Shown here: positions 10,748 to 18,732 of the stretch, piece after piece
Position numbering within the stretch: the stretch's first letter is position 1
Layout: each line of letters starts with the position of its first letter
Source of the DNA: Acidobacteriota bacterium
GTDB lineage: Bacteria > Acidobacteriota > Terriglobia > Terriglobales > Acidobacteriaceae
DNA length: 64,000 nt
Reading direction: 5' to 3'
Assembly (NCBI GenBank): GCA_025359885.1
Contig: JANYDG010000083.1
Span: forward strand, 1 to 64,000
Program-made: the position numbers and the translations under genes
The notes under the pieces: generated by a model
What the model saw: only the letters and a program-made list of their open reading frames with translations
Databases searched by the model: none
Told to the model about the DNA's origin: nothing

Positions 10748-12295
10748 ATGCCCCTCCCCAAAAAATCTGAAGAACGGGTGGCCCGGGTTTCGCTCTTGAG
10801 ACCGGGGATAGCGATTTCCACACTCACACTCACACTCTTCTTCACCGGCTGCAAACCCGTCGGCCCGAACTATCAGCGCCCGGGCTACTCCGCGCCCCCC
10901 GCCTATAAAGAAACCGGCGCGACGGCCGTCACCTTTCCCCCGCCGCCACCGCCCTCTGGAGGAGGCTGGCAACCCGCTTCGCCCTCCGACGGCATGCTCC
11001 GCGGCAAATGGTGGGAGATCTACAACGACCCCAAACTCGACGAGCTCGAAGAGCGCGTCACCACCTACAACCAGACTATCCGCGCCGCACTCTTCACCTA
11101 CCAGGCCGCCCTCGAACAGGTCCACGCAGATCGCGCCGATTTCTCGCCAACTCTCTTGGCCGGGCCGTCCTTCGCCCACGAAAAGGTCTCGGCCCACCGG
11201 CCCTTTTCCTCGGATTTTTCGCATTCTGCCAGCAATTACAACAACATCCAGCTCACCGGCCAGGCTTCCTGGGAACCCGACTTCTGGGGCCGAATCCGCC
11301 GCACAGTCGAGGCCGCTAACGCCAGCGCCCAGGCCAGCAACGCCGAGATGGCCAGCGTCGACCTCAGCCTCCACGCCGAGTTAGCCGAGGCCTACTTTGA
11401 ACTGCGCGGCCTCGACACCCAGGCCCAGCTGCTGCAATCCGACATTGAAAAGCTGTCTGCCCAGCTCGACCTGACCCACCGCCGCCTCGCCGGGGGCATC
11501 GGCACCGAAGCCGACGTCGCCCAGGCCCAGACCCTGCTCGACTCGACCCGCGCCCAGCTCATCGAGGTCAGCGTCACCCGCACCGAGCTTGAACACCTGG
11601 TAGGCTCGATCGCCATCATCAAGGTGCCCTTCTTCAGCCTGCCCCCGATCCCCTTTGTTCTCGATTCGCCGGCCGGCCCCGGCACGACCCTACCAAAAAT
11701 CCCCATTGGTATCCCCTCGCAGCTGCTCGAGCGCCGCCCCGACATCGCCGCCGCCGAGCGCCGCGCTGCCCAGGCCAACGCCCAGATCGGCATCGCCGTC
11801 AGCGCTTTCTACCCGACTCTCTCCCTCACCGGCACCGGAGGCTTCCAAAGCACCCACGGCGGCACCTGGATTCAGGGCCCCTCCGCCCTCTGGTCCCTCG
11901 GTGCCCAGGCGGCACAGTTGCTGCTGGACGGCGGCCGCCGCAAGGCCTATTCCAACCAGGCGCGCGACCTCTGGGAAGCCAGCGCCTCCACCTACAAGGG
12001 CACCGTCTTCCTCGCGTTCAATGAAGTGGAAAACAAGCTTGGCGACCTCCGCATCCTGGAGCAGGAAGAAACCGCCCAGCGCGCCGCCGTCCAATCCGCG
12101 CAGCACTCGCTCGACATCGCAAACACCCGCTACAAAGGCGGCGTGACTGGTTATTTAGAAGTTTTGACCGCTGAAAACGCACTCATCCAGGCCGAGCGCA
12201 CCCTCGCCGCCCTGCGTAGTCGCCAGTTCGCCTCGAGCGTTGAACTCATTCGTGCCCTGGGCGGCGGCTGGGACACCTCCCAAATCCCCAAATAG
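10748..12295 (+). CDS. RND outer-membrane factor lipoprotein (NodT/OprM family)
   Basis: The 515-residue protein is the outer-membrane channel of the tripartite efflux system. It has an N-terminal signal sequence ending in the lipobox FTGC (lipidated Cys at about residue 36), then the family hallmark KPVGPNYQRP. Two OEP repeats follow, each with long helices and paired strands, including LLERRPDIAAAERR and, near the C-terminus, RYKGGVTGYLEVLTAE. It is the last gene of the operon, 3 bp after the adaptor. No intrinsic terminator with a U-tract is obvious directly downstream. Confidence 0.94.
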   Translation: MPLPKKSEERVARVSLLRPGIAISTLTLTLFFTGCKPVGPNYQRPGYSAPPAYKETGATAVTFPPPPPPSGGGWQPASPSDGMLRGKWWEIYNDPKLDELEERVTTYNQTIRAALFTYQAALEQVHADRADFSPTLLAGPSFAHEKVSAHRPFSSDFSHSASNYNNIQLTGQASWEPDFWGRIRRTVEAANASAQASNAEMASVDLSLHAELAEAYFELRGLDTQAQLLQSDIEKLSAQLDLTHRRLAGGIGTEADVAQAQTLLDSTRAQLIEVSVTRTELEHLVGSIAIIKVPFFSLPPIPFVLDSPAGPGTTLPKIPIGIPSQLLERRPDIAAAERRAAQANAQIGIAVSAFYPTLSLTGTGGFQSTHGGTWIQGPSALWSLGAQAAQLLLDGGRRKAYSNQARDLWEASASTYKGTVFLAFNEVENKLGDLRILEQEETAQRAAVQSAQHSLDIANTRYKGGVTGYLEVLTAENALIQAERTLAALRSRQFASSVELIRALGGGWDTSQIPK

Positions 12296-12354
12296 CCTGG
12301 CAGCAGTTCAAGCCCTGGCTTGTGCACGGCAGTTCATACCCCTGCGTTGCTTTT

Positions 12355-12430
12355 CAGTCTGTCAATCCTGAAGAGAATCTTCTGTAAAACCGATCTTGTC
12401 ATCCTGAAAGAAGTGAGGGACCTGCTTTTC
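12355..12430 (+). repeat. Two degenerate copies of a GTCAT-CTGA interspersed repeat
   Basis: Two adjacent fragments (12360-12384 and 12395-12430) read GTCAATCCTGAAGAGAATCT and CTTGTCATCCTGAAAGAAG. Similar text recurs at 23729-23763 (GTCATGCTGAGTACAGCAAG) and its 5' end at 14805-14815 (CTTGTCATTCT). They lie outside genes and resemble a dispersed non-coding repeat with the form GTCAT(N)CTGA...GAATCTGC. Function is unknown. Confidence 0.5.
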
Positions 12431-12458
12431 ACACTGGCACTTGACACTCACAGCGGCA

Positions 12459-14786
12459 TCAAAGCCGAAACGTCCACCGGATCTTCGCCGTCAGCCCCTC
12501 TGCCGAAGGGTCCAGATTGAGCCCGGGCCGCGCAATATTGCGTGTCCACGTCCGGTCCCAGATCACAAAAAAGTCGTCTCCCGGCCGAAACGTCCACCGC
12601 AGCCGCGTATTGCTGCTTAGGCCCTGCGAAATATTGTCGTACTGCACCAGAGTGCTCACCGAAAGATCCGGGCTCCACGACAATGCCCCCTTGAACTGCC
12701 ACAGCCGCTCGACAAATCGCCCATTATGGGCATGCCCAAAGTACTGGTCCGCCGTCACCCCAGCCTGCGCCTTGCCATGCAGCGCGGCAAAGTTCAGCGT
12801 ATTCATCGTGTGAAACAGGTGGCCCTGGTAAAACCCGCCAAAGTACGTCAAGTTAGAGAACTGCACCGGCCGCTGCAGGCTCGACGTAAACTGCGCCCCG
12901 TACCGCTGAAAGTCATACGACCCTGGGTCATACGACACCGTCGGCACAATCGGAAACGGTTGCGTCAGGGTTTCATGCCGCACATACGCATACAAAATGA
13001 ATGTGTCGCCGGAATTGAAAATCAGATGCAGCGGATTCATCAGGAACTCCTGCGTCTGCACGTTCCCCTTCGTATCCGTCACGCGGTTGAACATCAGGTC
13101 ATGCCCCGACTGGCGAATCGCCCGAAACCGTCCTTTCGGGTCAGGCCGCGGCTTGTATGAGCACCAGACGTTGGTCTGATGCGTCGCAGGGCGTGGCAGA
13201 TAACCCAGCAGCGGCTCAAACCCATCACCGAAGTGGTTCACATCCACTGAGCAGTCCACCAGGTCATTGGGATACTCTGCCTTGAGCCCCCACGCCTCCC
13301 GCTCACCCTTCGGCACATCCCCCTGCGTGGTCGCCGCCCACCCGCCAAAGGCCAGGCTATGTTTCCCCATGAAATTCGGCGTGTTCCATACCGCATCCAC
13401 CCCGGCCAGCGTGTTTGATGTCAGCGCCTCGGGGTCTCCATGGGTCAGAATCGTCCCCAGCCGCAATCGCTTGTCCAGGTCATACGCCACGCGGCTTGCC
13501 AGCATGTTCGTCCCCGACACCCTGGCCGAAGGCAAACCCAGCGCATCAACCACGGTCTGCGGAACGGTCGTCGTCCGTGTCTCCACATCCAGCAGGGCCA
13601 GGCTCCAGCGCCCCACGTGCCCGTTCAGCTTCACCCCGCCATCCAGAGGAATGTTGTACCCATCCAGCAAACCGACGTTCCGGCTGAAAAAAGGAATAAA
13701 GGTTGAAGTCGTATCCAGGTCGAGCCCAAACACGTACTGATTCGCCCCCTCCAAAAAGAAGGACCGCTTCTCAGGAAACAGAAGCGGAAAGGGCGTCACG
13801 TTCAACTGCCGCGAATCCACCTCGGTCTCGGCAAAATCCGTGTTCACGGTCAGAATCCCCGCCAACTGCGGCGTAATCCGCCAGGTAAACTCGCCCCCGC
13901 CCGTCCCCAGCCAGTTTGAAGCCGGCCGCGTAAAGTCCCTGACTTTTTTCCCACCCAGATAAGGCGCCAGCTCAAACCCATGCCCCTGCTTCAGCGGCTC
14001 CGTCAGTTCCAGGTCCCCGGCTCGGCTCATATCAAACAGGCTCGCATCCAGGCTTGGCGAAGCCCAGCGCAGCTCCGTCTGGTCGCGCACAATCGAGCGG
14101 TCTAACTGGAGCCCCCAATGCCCGTTCCTGCCCGCAAAGTTCAGCGTCTGCGCGGGAATCCAGATCTCCGCTGTCCATCCATCTGCGGTCCGCGCCGTCC
14201 GCGCATTCCAGATGCCGTCCCAGTCGTTTGAAACACTCATCGCCCCGGCCACCAGCCCATCCACCCGCGCCGCCGCCGTGTTGATTTGAAAGTAATATCC
14301 CGTCCGCTTGTCGCCAAATGTGTCCAACAGAATCGAAACCGTGTCGTCCCCATCCTGCATCCCATCCCGCTGCAAGGTGTGCGTCTCAATTTTCGCCGGA
14401 TTCGGGTCGTGGCAGGTAAATCCAAAGACCAGCGCGTCGCCCACAATCAGCACTCGCACCTCGGTTGCATAGGGCGTCGGCTCGCCCGGATGCGGCGACT
14501 GCTGCGTCAGCGTCATCACCTCGGCCTGCTGCCAGGCCGGCTCACTCAGCCTGCCATCAATGGTGATCGCCCCGGTCGCCACCCGCGCCCTCACCGCAGG
14601 CAGGCCGTCCACGGCCAGGCTGTTCACGGCCGGCGTCTGCGCCTCAGCCGGCAACCCGACCGCCATCAAAGCCAGCAGCAACCCCAACTGCGCCCAGACA
14701 CCCCTGGGCATCGTGCCCGCCTGGGATTGCTTCCTGCTCATGGAGCGTCGCACCGGTCGCTGCATCGACTTCAAGGCTCTCCTCAA
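12459..14786 (-). CDS. DUF5916 family outer-membrane protein with CBM9-like domain
   Basis: The protein has up to 775 residues with a signal peptide around residues 28-49 (LGLLLALMAVGLPAEAQ). A carbohydrate-binding/DOMON-like module at about residues 65-230 contains ITIDGRLSEPAWQQAE and DDTVSILLDTFGD, characteristic of the DUF5916 architecture. The remaining 500 residues alternate short beta strands and end in a strand with aromatic residues (IRWTFRL), as in outer-membrane barrels. Several in-frame Met codons (1, 8, 16, 26) precede the signal peptide, so the exact start is open. It is a single gene facing the RND operon. Role unknown; family members occur near secreted carbohydrate or peptide enzymes. 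Confidence 0.8.
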   Translation of the reverse strand: MRRALKSMQRPVRRSMSRKQSQAGTMPRGVWAQLGLLLALMAVGLPAEAQTPAVNSLAVDGLPAVRARVATGAITIDGRLSEPAWQQAEVMTLTQQSPHPGEPTPYATEVRVLIVGDALVFGFTCHDPNPAKIETHTLQRDGMQDGDDTVSILLDTFGDKRTGYYFQINTAAARVDGLVAGAMSVSNDWDGIWNARTARTADGWTAEIWIPAQTLNFAGRNGHWGLQLDRSIVRDQTELRWASPSLDASLFDMSRAGDLELTEPLKQGHGFELAPYLGGKKVRDFTRPASNWLGTGGGEFTWRITPQLAGILTVNTDFAETEVDSRQLNVTPFPLLFPEKRSFFLEGANQYVFGLDLDTTSTFIPFFSRNVGLLDGYNIPLDGGVKLNGHVGRWSLALLDVETRTTTVPQTVVDALGLPSARVSGTNMLASRVAYDLDKRLRLGTILTHGDPEALTSNTLAGVDAVWNTPNFMGKHSLAFGGWAATTQGDVPKGEREAWGLKAEYPNDLVDCSVDVNHFGDGFEPLLGYLPRPATHQTNVWCSYKPRPDPKGRFRAIRQSGHDLMFNRVTDTKGNVQTQEFLMNPLHLIFNSGDTFILYAYVRHETLTQPFPIVPTVSYDPGSYDFQRYGAQFTSSLQRPVQFSNLTYFGGFYQGHLFHTMNTLNFAALHGKAQAGVTADQYFGHAHNGRFVERLWQFKGALSWSPDLSVSTLVQYDNISQGLSSNTRLRWTFRPGDDFFVIWDRTWTRNIARPGLNLDPSAEGLTAKIRWTFRL

Positions 14787-15136
14787 AGGCGCACACGCGC
14801 CTTGTCATTCTCGATTTTGTGGTCTCCGCCGACGGCGGAAAAGCTTTTCATGCAAAGGGTTGGCGAGGGGGCGAGAGAAGCTCTCCACCATCCTAACCGC
14901 TGCCATGCCACCACGGCCAGCCAGAGAGCTGTCGGGGCAATCCCCGCCAATCGTGGAGTGTACCGCCGCCACTGGCCAGGCTTGCCCATAACTCCAAGGG
15001 GTTTCATTCCATAAGAAACGATAAGACTGCCTAAGTCTATAACTACTTTGGGTCATTCGAGTTACATGCGCAGAAACACTGGATGGACCAGCCAATCGCT
15101 CAATCGAGCCATGGTTCGGGTTCAGTTCAGCTTCAA
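14787..15136. other. Intergenic region upstream of DUF5916 gene
   Basis: This gap holds the leader of the minus-strand DUF5916 gene. It contains a fragment of the GTCAT repeat at 14805-14815, a small GC hairpin CCGCC/GGCGG at 14828-14840, and a hairpin AGACT/AGTCT near 15026-15040. No convincing gene was found. Confidence 0.3.
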
Positions 15137-15187
15137 TCCAGTTTTAGTCCAGCTCTAGTTTAGTTTTAGTCCAGCTTTAGTCCAGCC
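15137..15187. repeat. Period-11 degenerate tandem repeat over a stop codon
   Basis: Four full units and one partial unit follow the form TCCAGTTTTAG, TCCAGCTCTAG, TTTAGTTTTAG, TCCAGCTTTAG, TCCAGCC. The last units cover the TAA stop codon of the minus-strand DUF429 gene at 15177-15179. It belongs to a set of similar boundary arrays in this window (24081, 31773, 53218). Confidence 0.8.
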
Positions 15188-15971
15188 ACTGCATCCTTCG
15201 CTCCCGGGGCGGCAGCGGCAGGGCAATGAACCCCTCCCGCCAATACCCATCCACCCAGCGCGGCGGCTCTCCCACAATCCGCGTTTCAGGAATCGACCCC
15301 AACCCGGCAACCACCCCTTCGCTCGCGTCCTGAGAAAACACCCGCTCCTCAATCGCCAAACCTGGCAACCCACCCACAATCGCCTGCATCTGGTTGTGAT
15401 TCGGAGGCTGGCTCGTGGTCAGTGGCAACAGCGCCGTCAGTGCCGCATAGGCCTCAGCTAAATCGCTCACCCGGCAGCGCCGCTTCGACGGCAACGGCAC
15501 AATCCCCAAAGACTTCCACGCCGCCTGAGGATAGCTCTCGACCAGAATCTTCCCCGGCAGACTCGCCCCGGCCGCCGCCCGCTCCCGCGTCGCCAGCCGC
15601 TGCCACCCCAGCCGGCCCAGAGCGTCATACAGCGCCAGGCAATACCCCACAAACCGCTCATAGGTCCCGGGCAGCACCGTCCCCGGCAAGCCCATCTTTG
15701 CCGAAGTGTTCACCACCCGCTCGGCCACCCGCGAAAAGGCCTGCCCATTGTCCTCCGACTTCCAGGCCTGCGGCCCATCGAGCATCAGCACCCCGGCGCC
15801 CCGCTGCTCGCACAGTGCGTTCAGCCGCAGCGCCAGCTCCACCACCGGGGGCGGGTAGGGGTCGGCCCACCGAATCACGTCACAGCAAATCCGCTGCCCC
15901 TTTTGTTCAAGCAGCACCACTCCCAAATCGGACCAACTACGGCAGGCAAGGTCAACACTCAGCACAGACAT
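15177..15971 (-). CDS. DUF429 domain protein (RNase H-like predicted nuclease)
   Basis: The 264-residue soluble protein matches the DUF429 pattern: an N-terminal SVDLACRSWSDLGVV strand-turn with an acidic residue, then LMLDGPQAWKS, a central segment with TYERFVGYCLALYDALG, and the motif LVESYPQAAWKSLG. DUF429 proteins are predicted to have a ribonuclease H-like fold, but no substrate is known. The gene is divergent from rpmI and its stop codon lies inside a period-11 tandem repeat. Family assignment is from motif pattern; function is inference. Confidence 0.7.
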   Translation of the reverse strand: MSVLSVDLACRSWSDLGVVLLEQKGQRICCDVIRWADPYPPPVVELALRLNALCEQRGAGVLMLDGPQAWKSEDNGQAFSRVAERVVNTSAKMGLPGTVLPGTYERFVGYCLALYDALGRLGWQRLATRERAAAGASLPGKILVESYPQAAWKSLGIVPLPSKRRCRVSDLAEAYAALTALLPLTTSQPPNHNQMQAIVGGLPGLAIEERVFSQDASEGVVAGLGSIPETRIVGEPPRWVDGYWREGFIALPLPPRERRMQWLD

Positions 15972-16160
15972 GGCCCAAATCTACCCCCACCCTTTGCAAA
16001 CAGGCAAGATGAATGGCAACAAAATCCGACCTGCGCTATACTGAAATGGTTCTCTCTGAGGTCAGGCCTCGCCTGTTCCCAAAGTGGACCGCAATGCAAA
16101 TGAGTTTCGGCGGCCCCGCATGCTGTTTGGCGATGCCCGCTGAAAAGACACGAGAAAAAA

Positions 16161-16358
16161 ATGCCCAAACTCAAGACCCACAAGGGCGCGGCCAAGCGCT
16201 TCTCTAAGACTGGCACCGGCAAAATCAAACGCGGCCAGACCAAGACGCGCCATATCCTTACGTCCAAGCTACCCAAGACGAAGCGCAAGCTGGGCAAGAC
16301 CCTCATCGTCTCCGATGCTGACCACGATAAGGTCGCCCGCATGATCCCGTACGCCTGA
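16161..16358 (+). CDS. rpmI: 50S ribosomal protein L35
   Basis: The 65-residue basic protein begins [14 protein letters not shown] and carries the [12 protein letters not shown] block typical of bL35, a protein of the large ribosomal subunit. It has normal length. It is followed 219 bp later by rplT, the usual partner. The third classical member, infC, is not upstream but lies 47 kb away on the other strand. The spacer to rplT can form a large hairpin that may carry ribosomal-protein feedback control. Confidence 0.98.
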   Translation: MPKLKTHKGAAKRFSKTGTGKIKRGQTKTRHILTSKLPKTKRKLGKTLIVSDADHDKVARMIPYA

Positions 16359-16402
16359 TACCAACCACCTGATAGGTTTTCCTTCCGCAAGGATTGAAGC
16401 AA

Positions 16403-16508
16403 CCGGCCAGCGCAAATGCGTCGCGCAGCCCCCCGAAAGCCACACGGCTTTCCCGGATTGAAGGTTCGAAAAGCGAGTGAAGAGGTTCCAAAGCGTCGTC
16501 CTGGCCGG
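16403..16508 (+). promoter_or_regulatory. Structured rpmI-rplT spacer, candidate L20-responsive leader
   Basis: A 106-nt segment is closed by a perfect 8-bp stem, CCGGCCAG (16403-16410) with CTGGCCGG (16501-16508). Inside lies a perfect 7-bp hairpin, GAAAGCC (16435-16441), ACAC loop, GGCTTTC (16446-16452). L20 autoregulates its own operon through an RNA structure in other bacteria, and the position just before rplT fits such a role. Pairing is seen directly; the regulatory function is inference. Confidence 0.45.
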
Positions 16509-16577
16509 TATACCCGGTAAGACACACGCCTCCTGCCTCCAGCCGCCAACACAGCAACGCAAAAAGGAGCAAACACT

Positions 16578-16952
16578 ATGCCTCGCGTCAAACGTGGGAC
16601 AAAACGGTCTGACCGCCGTAAAAAGATTCTGAAGCGCGCAAGCGGCTACTTCCTCACCAAATCCAAGCTTTACCAGGCCGCTCAGGAAGCAGTCGAGCGC
16701 GGACTCAAGTTTGCCTACACCGGCCGTCGCCAAAAGAAGCGCCAGTACCGCGCCCTTTGGATTGTGCGCATCTCGGCCGCCTGCAAGCTGAACAACTTCA
16801 GCTACTCGCAGCTGATTAACGGCCTCAAAAAGGCTGGTATCGAACTGGATCGCAAGATTCTCTCCGATATCGCCATCCAGGACGCACCCGGCTTCACCCG
16901 CCTCGTCGAGCAGGCCCAGGCCGCCCTCGCCGCGGAAAAAGCGGCGAAGTAA
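16578..16952 (+). CDS. rplT: 50S ribosomal protein L20
   Basis: The 124-residue basic protein starts [20 protein letters not shown] and contains the bL20 core with [20 protein letters not shown] and [21 protein letters not shown]20 binds 23S rRNA and is needed for early large-subunit assembly; in several bacteria it also represses its own mRNA. An AAGGAG Shine-Dalgarno lies a few bases before the ATG (16563-16568). A strong intrinsic terminator follows the stop codon by 15 bp. Confidence 0.98.
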   Translation: MPRVKRGTKRSDRRKKILKRASGYFLTKSKLYQAAQEAVERGLKFAYTGRRQKKRQYRALWIVRISAACKLNNFSYSQLINGLKKAGIELDRKILSDIAIQDAPGFTRLVEQAQAALAAEKAAK

Positions 16953-16967
16953 GGATTCTTCGTCCGC

Positions 16968-17009
16968 AACACTACGGCCCGGAGCGTTGCTCCGGGCCGT
17001 AGTGTTTTT
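16968..17009 (+). terminator. Intrinsic terminator of rpmI-rplT
   Basis: A perfect 18-bp stem, AACACTACGGCCCGGAGC pairing with 16989-17006, has a GTT loop and is followed by a T tract. The stop codon of the convergent minus-strand gene (17008-17010) sits inside the T tract. Confidence 0.95.
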
Positions 17010-17322
17010 ACATCCGCTTCTGGATTTCTTCCTCTTCAGTCCATTCTTCGGCCACAGCGCGTACTTCTTCCCGGCTCCTGCCAAACACCCAAAAGTCTTC
17101 AGATTCCACGAAAATTCCAAAGCCGACTAATATCGCGAAATCCGTCGGACTATTTGCCATAACGAACTCCAGGCGTTGCAACGTTGTCCACTCTGGATAC
17201 TCGAATAAGTCTTCGACTGGGTAGAAGCCGATATCATCTCTGAAACGAAGAGAATAAAACCGCTCTGGACCCCTGATTTCATGCCCTTGTCGACTTTTCC
17301 GGGAATTCGGAATTAAGGCCAT
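17008..17322 (-). CDS. Hypothetical small acidic protein
   Basis: The 104-residue protein is not recognised. It is rich in acidic residues at its C-terminus (AEEWTEEEEIQKRM) and has aromatic-rich segments (YSLRFRDDIGFYPVEDLFEY, VESEDFWVFG). No signal peptide or membrane helix is visible. Its start overlaps the end of the upstream 84-residue gene by 10 bp, so the two are likely co-translated. Both lie downstream of a DpnI-like nuclease gene on the same strand, in an island between rplT and pheS. A role as a nuclease accessory or immunity-like protein is only a possibility. Confidence 0.6.
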   Translation of the reverse strand: MALIPNSRKSRQGHEIRGPERFYSLRFRDDIGFYPVEDLFEYPEWTTLQRLEFVMANSPTDFAILVGFGIFVESEDFWVFGRSREEVRAVAEEWTEEEEIQKRM

Positions 17323-17567
17323 GGATATTCCTCTTCGGCGATTGCGTCAGAAAGGACCAATTCCTTCGTTTTTGTGCCATTTTCAGATGTCCACTCGAGT
17401 AAAGCAATTCTCGCGAGTGGCAGGCCGTCTGGAAACACAATTGTCGTTTGTTCAAGGCTGAACATTTTGTCGAAGTACTGAATGGCGGTGTGCAAGTCTT
17501 TAGCAGACTCGATTTTGAGCGTTTCTTTTACGACCGAAGTAGTCATCCTGGTTCGTCGGCGCATCAA
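17313..17567 (-). CDS. Hypothetical small protein
   Basis: The 84-residue protein is not recognised. The middle reads SAKDLHTAIQYFDKMFSLEQ followed by TTIVFPDGLPLARIALLEW, a helix-then-strand pattern, and the end is acidic (DAIAEEEYPWP). ATG at 17546 is an alternative start that would remove seven mostly basic residues. It overlaps the next minus-strand gene by 10 bp and starts 74 bp after the DpnI-like gene's stop. GC content is lower than in flanking housekeeping genes, which suggests acquisition. Confidence 0.55.
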   Translation of the reverse strand: MMRRRTRMTTSVVKETLKIESAKDLHTAIQYFDKMFSLEQTTIVFPDGLPLARIALLEWTSENGTKTKELVLSDAIAEEEYPWP

Positions 17568-17641
17568 CGCTCTGACTCCGCACCTCTCTGCACCTGATTC
17601 CTTTCTGGCGATGTGTAGGATCGATCAAGTGCGCCGTTAAG

Positions 17642-18409
17642 TCAATTCAATAATTTATATGTGCCACGCCTTTCGAACCTGAGAACACCCAGATCTCGCA
17701 GGAATTGCAGTTGCTGCCGAATCTTGTCTCGAATGTGCCGGTTATTTGGATAAGCCCGCGCGAACTCGTCTTCCATCGCATACATGTCTTGAAGGTTGAA
17801 CGAACCCCTTTTCAATTTGCGAACCATCTTCAAGGTGAGTAGCGTCCAGCCACGTTGAGTCGTGGACTTTTCGGCAAGCGGCAGGAAGCGCTGGAACCGA
17901 GTGCGCACGTCCTGGAATGGGTGGACGATACCATCGGAAACAACTGAAATTTCACCGTCAATTGGAAGCAGATTCAGGCGGATGTTGCATCCGACCCACC
18001 CGGCTCTCTTTGCCCTGGGACCGAGTGGACGCCGTCGTTCCACTACTTCAGGAATGAGAAAGCTGGAATGAATGGCTGTCAGTGAACTGATTCTCCAATC
18101 GTCGGAGCGCTCAAGCAGGCAGAGTGTGGGTGCCGTCCCCTGTTGGACACGCTGTATCATCGAATCGAAGGCTCCATCGACAAGTCTGCCTCGCGGTCGC
18201 CGCCGAAAAGTCTTCAACTCGTAACGATGGCTGCATCGTTCGCAAACGAAGTCGGTAGCCCGCGTATTGGCACCTGTCCGTTGAACCGAATCGGCCTCGC
18301 AAGCCAAACAATAGACATTTCGGGCAAACCAGTCTTCCGATATAACTCGGGCCTGCTGTGACGCGCTCTTGTAGCCAGTGGCAAGGCTGACATCGCAGAC
18401 GAGATTCAT
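17642..18409 (-). CDS. DpnI-like methyl-directed type IIM restriction endonuclease
   Basis: With the start at 18409 the protein has 255 residues, almost the length of DpnI (254). A PD-(D/E)XK-type active site is seen as Asp53, Glu64 and Lys66 (TDFVCERCSHRYELK), the same numbering as I recall for DpnI. Two CxxC pairs, YCLACE and FVCERC, form a zinc site. The stretch RRPLGPRAKRAGWVGCNI and the C-terminal winged-helix end (IRDKIRQQLQFLRDLGVLRF) also match the DpnI pattern. DpnI cuts G-methyl-A-TC, so the enzyme should attack Dam-methylated incoming DNA and the host should lack Dam methylation. An upstream in-frame ATG at 18460 adds 17 residues not in the family. Assignment rests on recalled family sequence. 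Confidence 0.88.
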   Translation of the reverse strand: MNLVCDVSLATGYKSASQQARVISEDWFARNVYCLACEADSVQRTGANTRATDFVCERCSHRYELKTFRRRPRGRLVDGAFDSMIQRVQQGTAPTLCLLERSDDWRISSLTAIHSSFLIPEVVERRRPLGPRAKRAGWVGCNIRLNLLPIDGEISVVSDGIVHPFQDVRTRFQRFLPLAEKSTTQRGWTLLTLKMVRKLKRGSFNLQDMYAMEDEFARAYPNNRHIRDKIRQQLQFLRDLGVLRFERRGTYKLLN

Positions 18410-18498
18410 GAATGGATGCCCGGTAAAGTGGAGAGCGTGACGTCTGGTGAGGCAATGCAATTTGAAGAGGTAGCAATCATGCTGACCATCCTATGCGA

Positions 18499-18535
18499 TT
18501 GACCCGATAGTGGACGCGATGTGTATAATTACACA
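18499..18535 (+). promoter_or_regulatory. hicA promoter with palindromic operator over the -10 box
   Basis: A -35-like TTGACC (18499-18504) and a perfect -10 TATAAT (18524-18529) are 19 bp apart. The palindrome TGTGTATAATTACACA (18520-18535, 6-bp arms) covers the -10 box and ends one base before the hicA GTG. Such a site is where the ribbon-helix-helix domain of HicB would be expected to bind for autorepression. Transcription would start close to the GTG, so the hicA message may be leaderless. Confidence 0.65.
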
Positions 18536-18536
18536 C

Positions 18537-18728
18537 GTGGACAGCCGCGCGATTGTCAAAGCCCTTGAAGCCGACGGATGGACGCTCAAGCGCATCACCG
18601 GCAGCCATCACCACTACACCCATCCAACCAAACCCGGCCTTACCACCGTGCCCCACCCCAAAAAAGACCTGCCGGTCGGCACAGTGAAGGCGATTGAAAG
18701 GCAAAGCGGCCTATCGCTTCTGAGGTAA
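18537..18728 (+). CDS. hicA: HicA family mRNA-interferase toxin
   Basis: The 63-residue protein has the HicA double-stranded RNA-binding-like fold signature: LEADGWTLKRITGSHHHY with the catalytic His in GSHHHYTHP, then VPHPKKDLPVGTVKAI. HicA toxins cleave mRNA and stop growth until bound by HicB. GTG at 18537 gives the normal N-terminus MDSRAIVKAL; a GTG at 18510 would add residues encoded by the promoter itself. The antitoxin gene begins 4 bp after the stop. The pair is divergent from the DpnI-like gene. Confidence 0.93.
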   Translation: MDSRAIVKALEADGWTLKRITGSHHHYTHPTKPGLTTVPHPKKDLPVGTVKAIERQSGLSLLR

Positions 18729-18732
18729 CCCC

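Noticed and set aside
9000-10823. 607-codon open frame on the minus strand
   Set aside because: It lies opposite the RND permease and adaptor genes, which are full-length and family-matched. Its Gly/Asp/Val-rich composition is a shadow of GC-rich codons.
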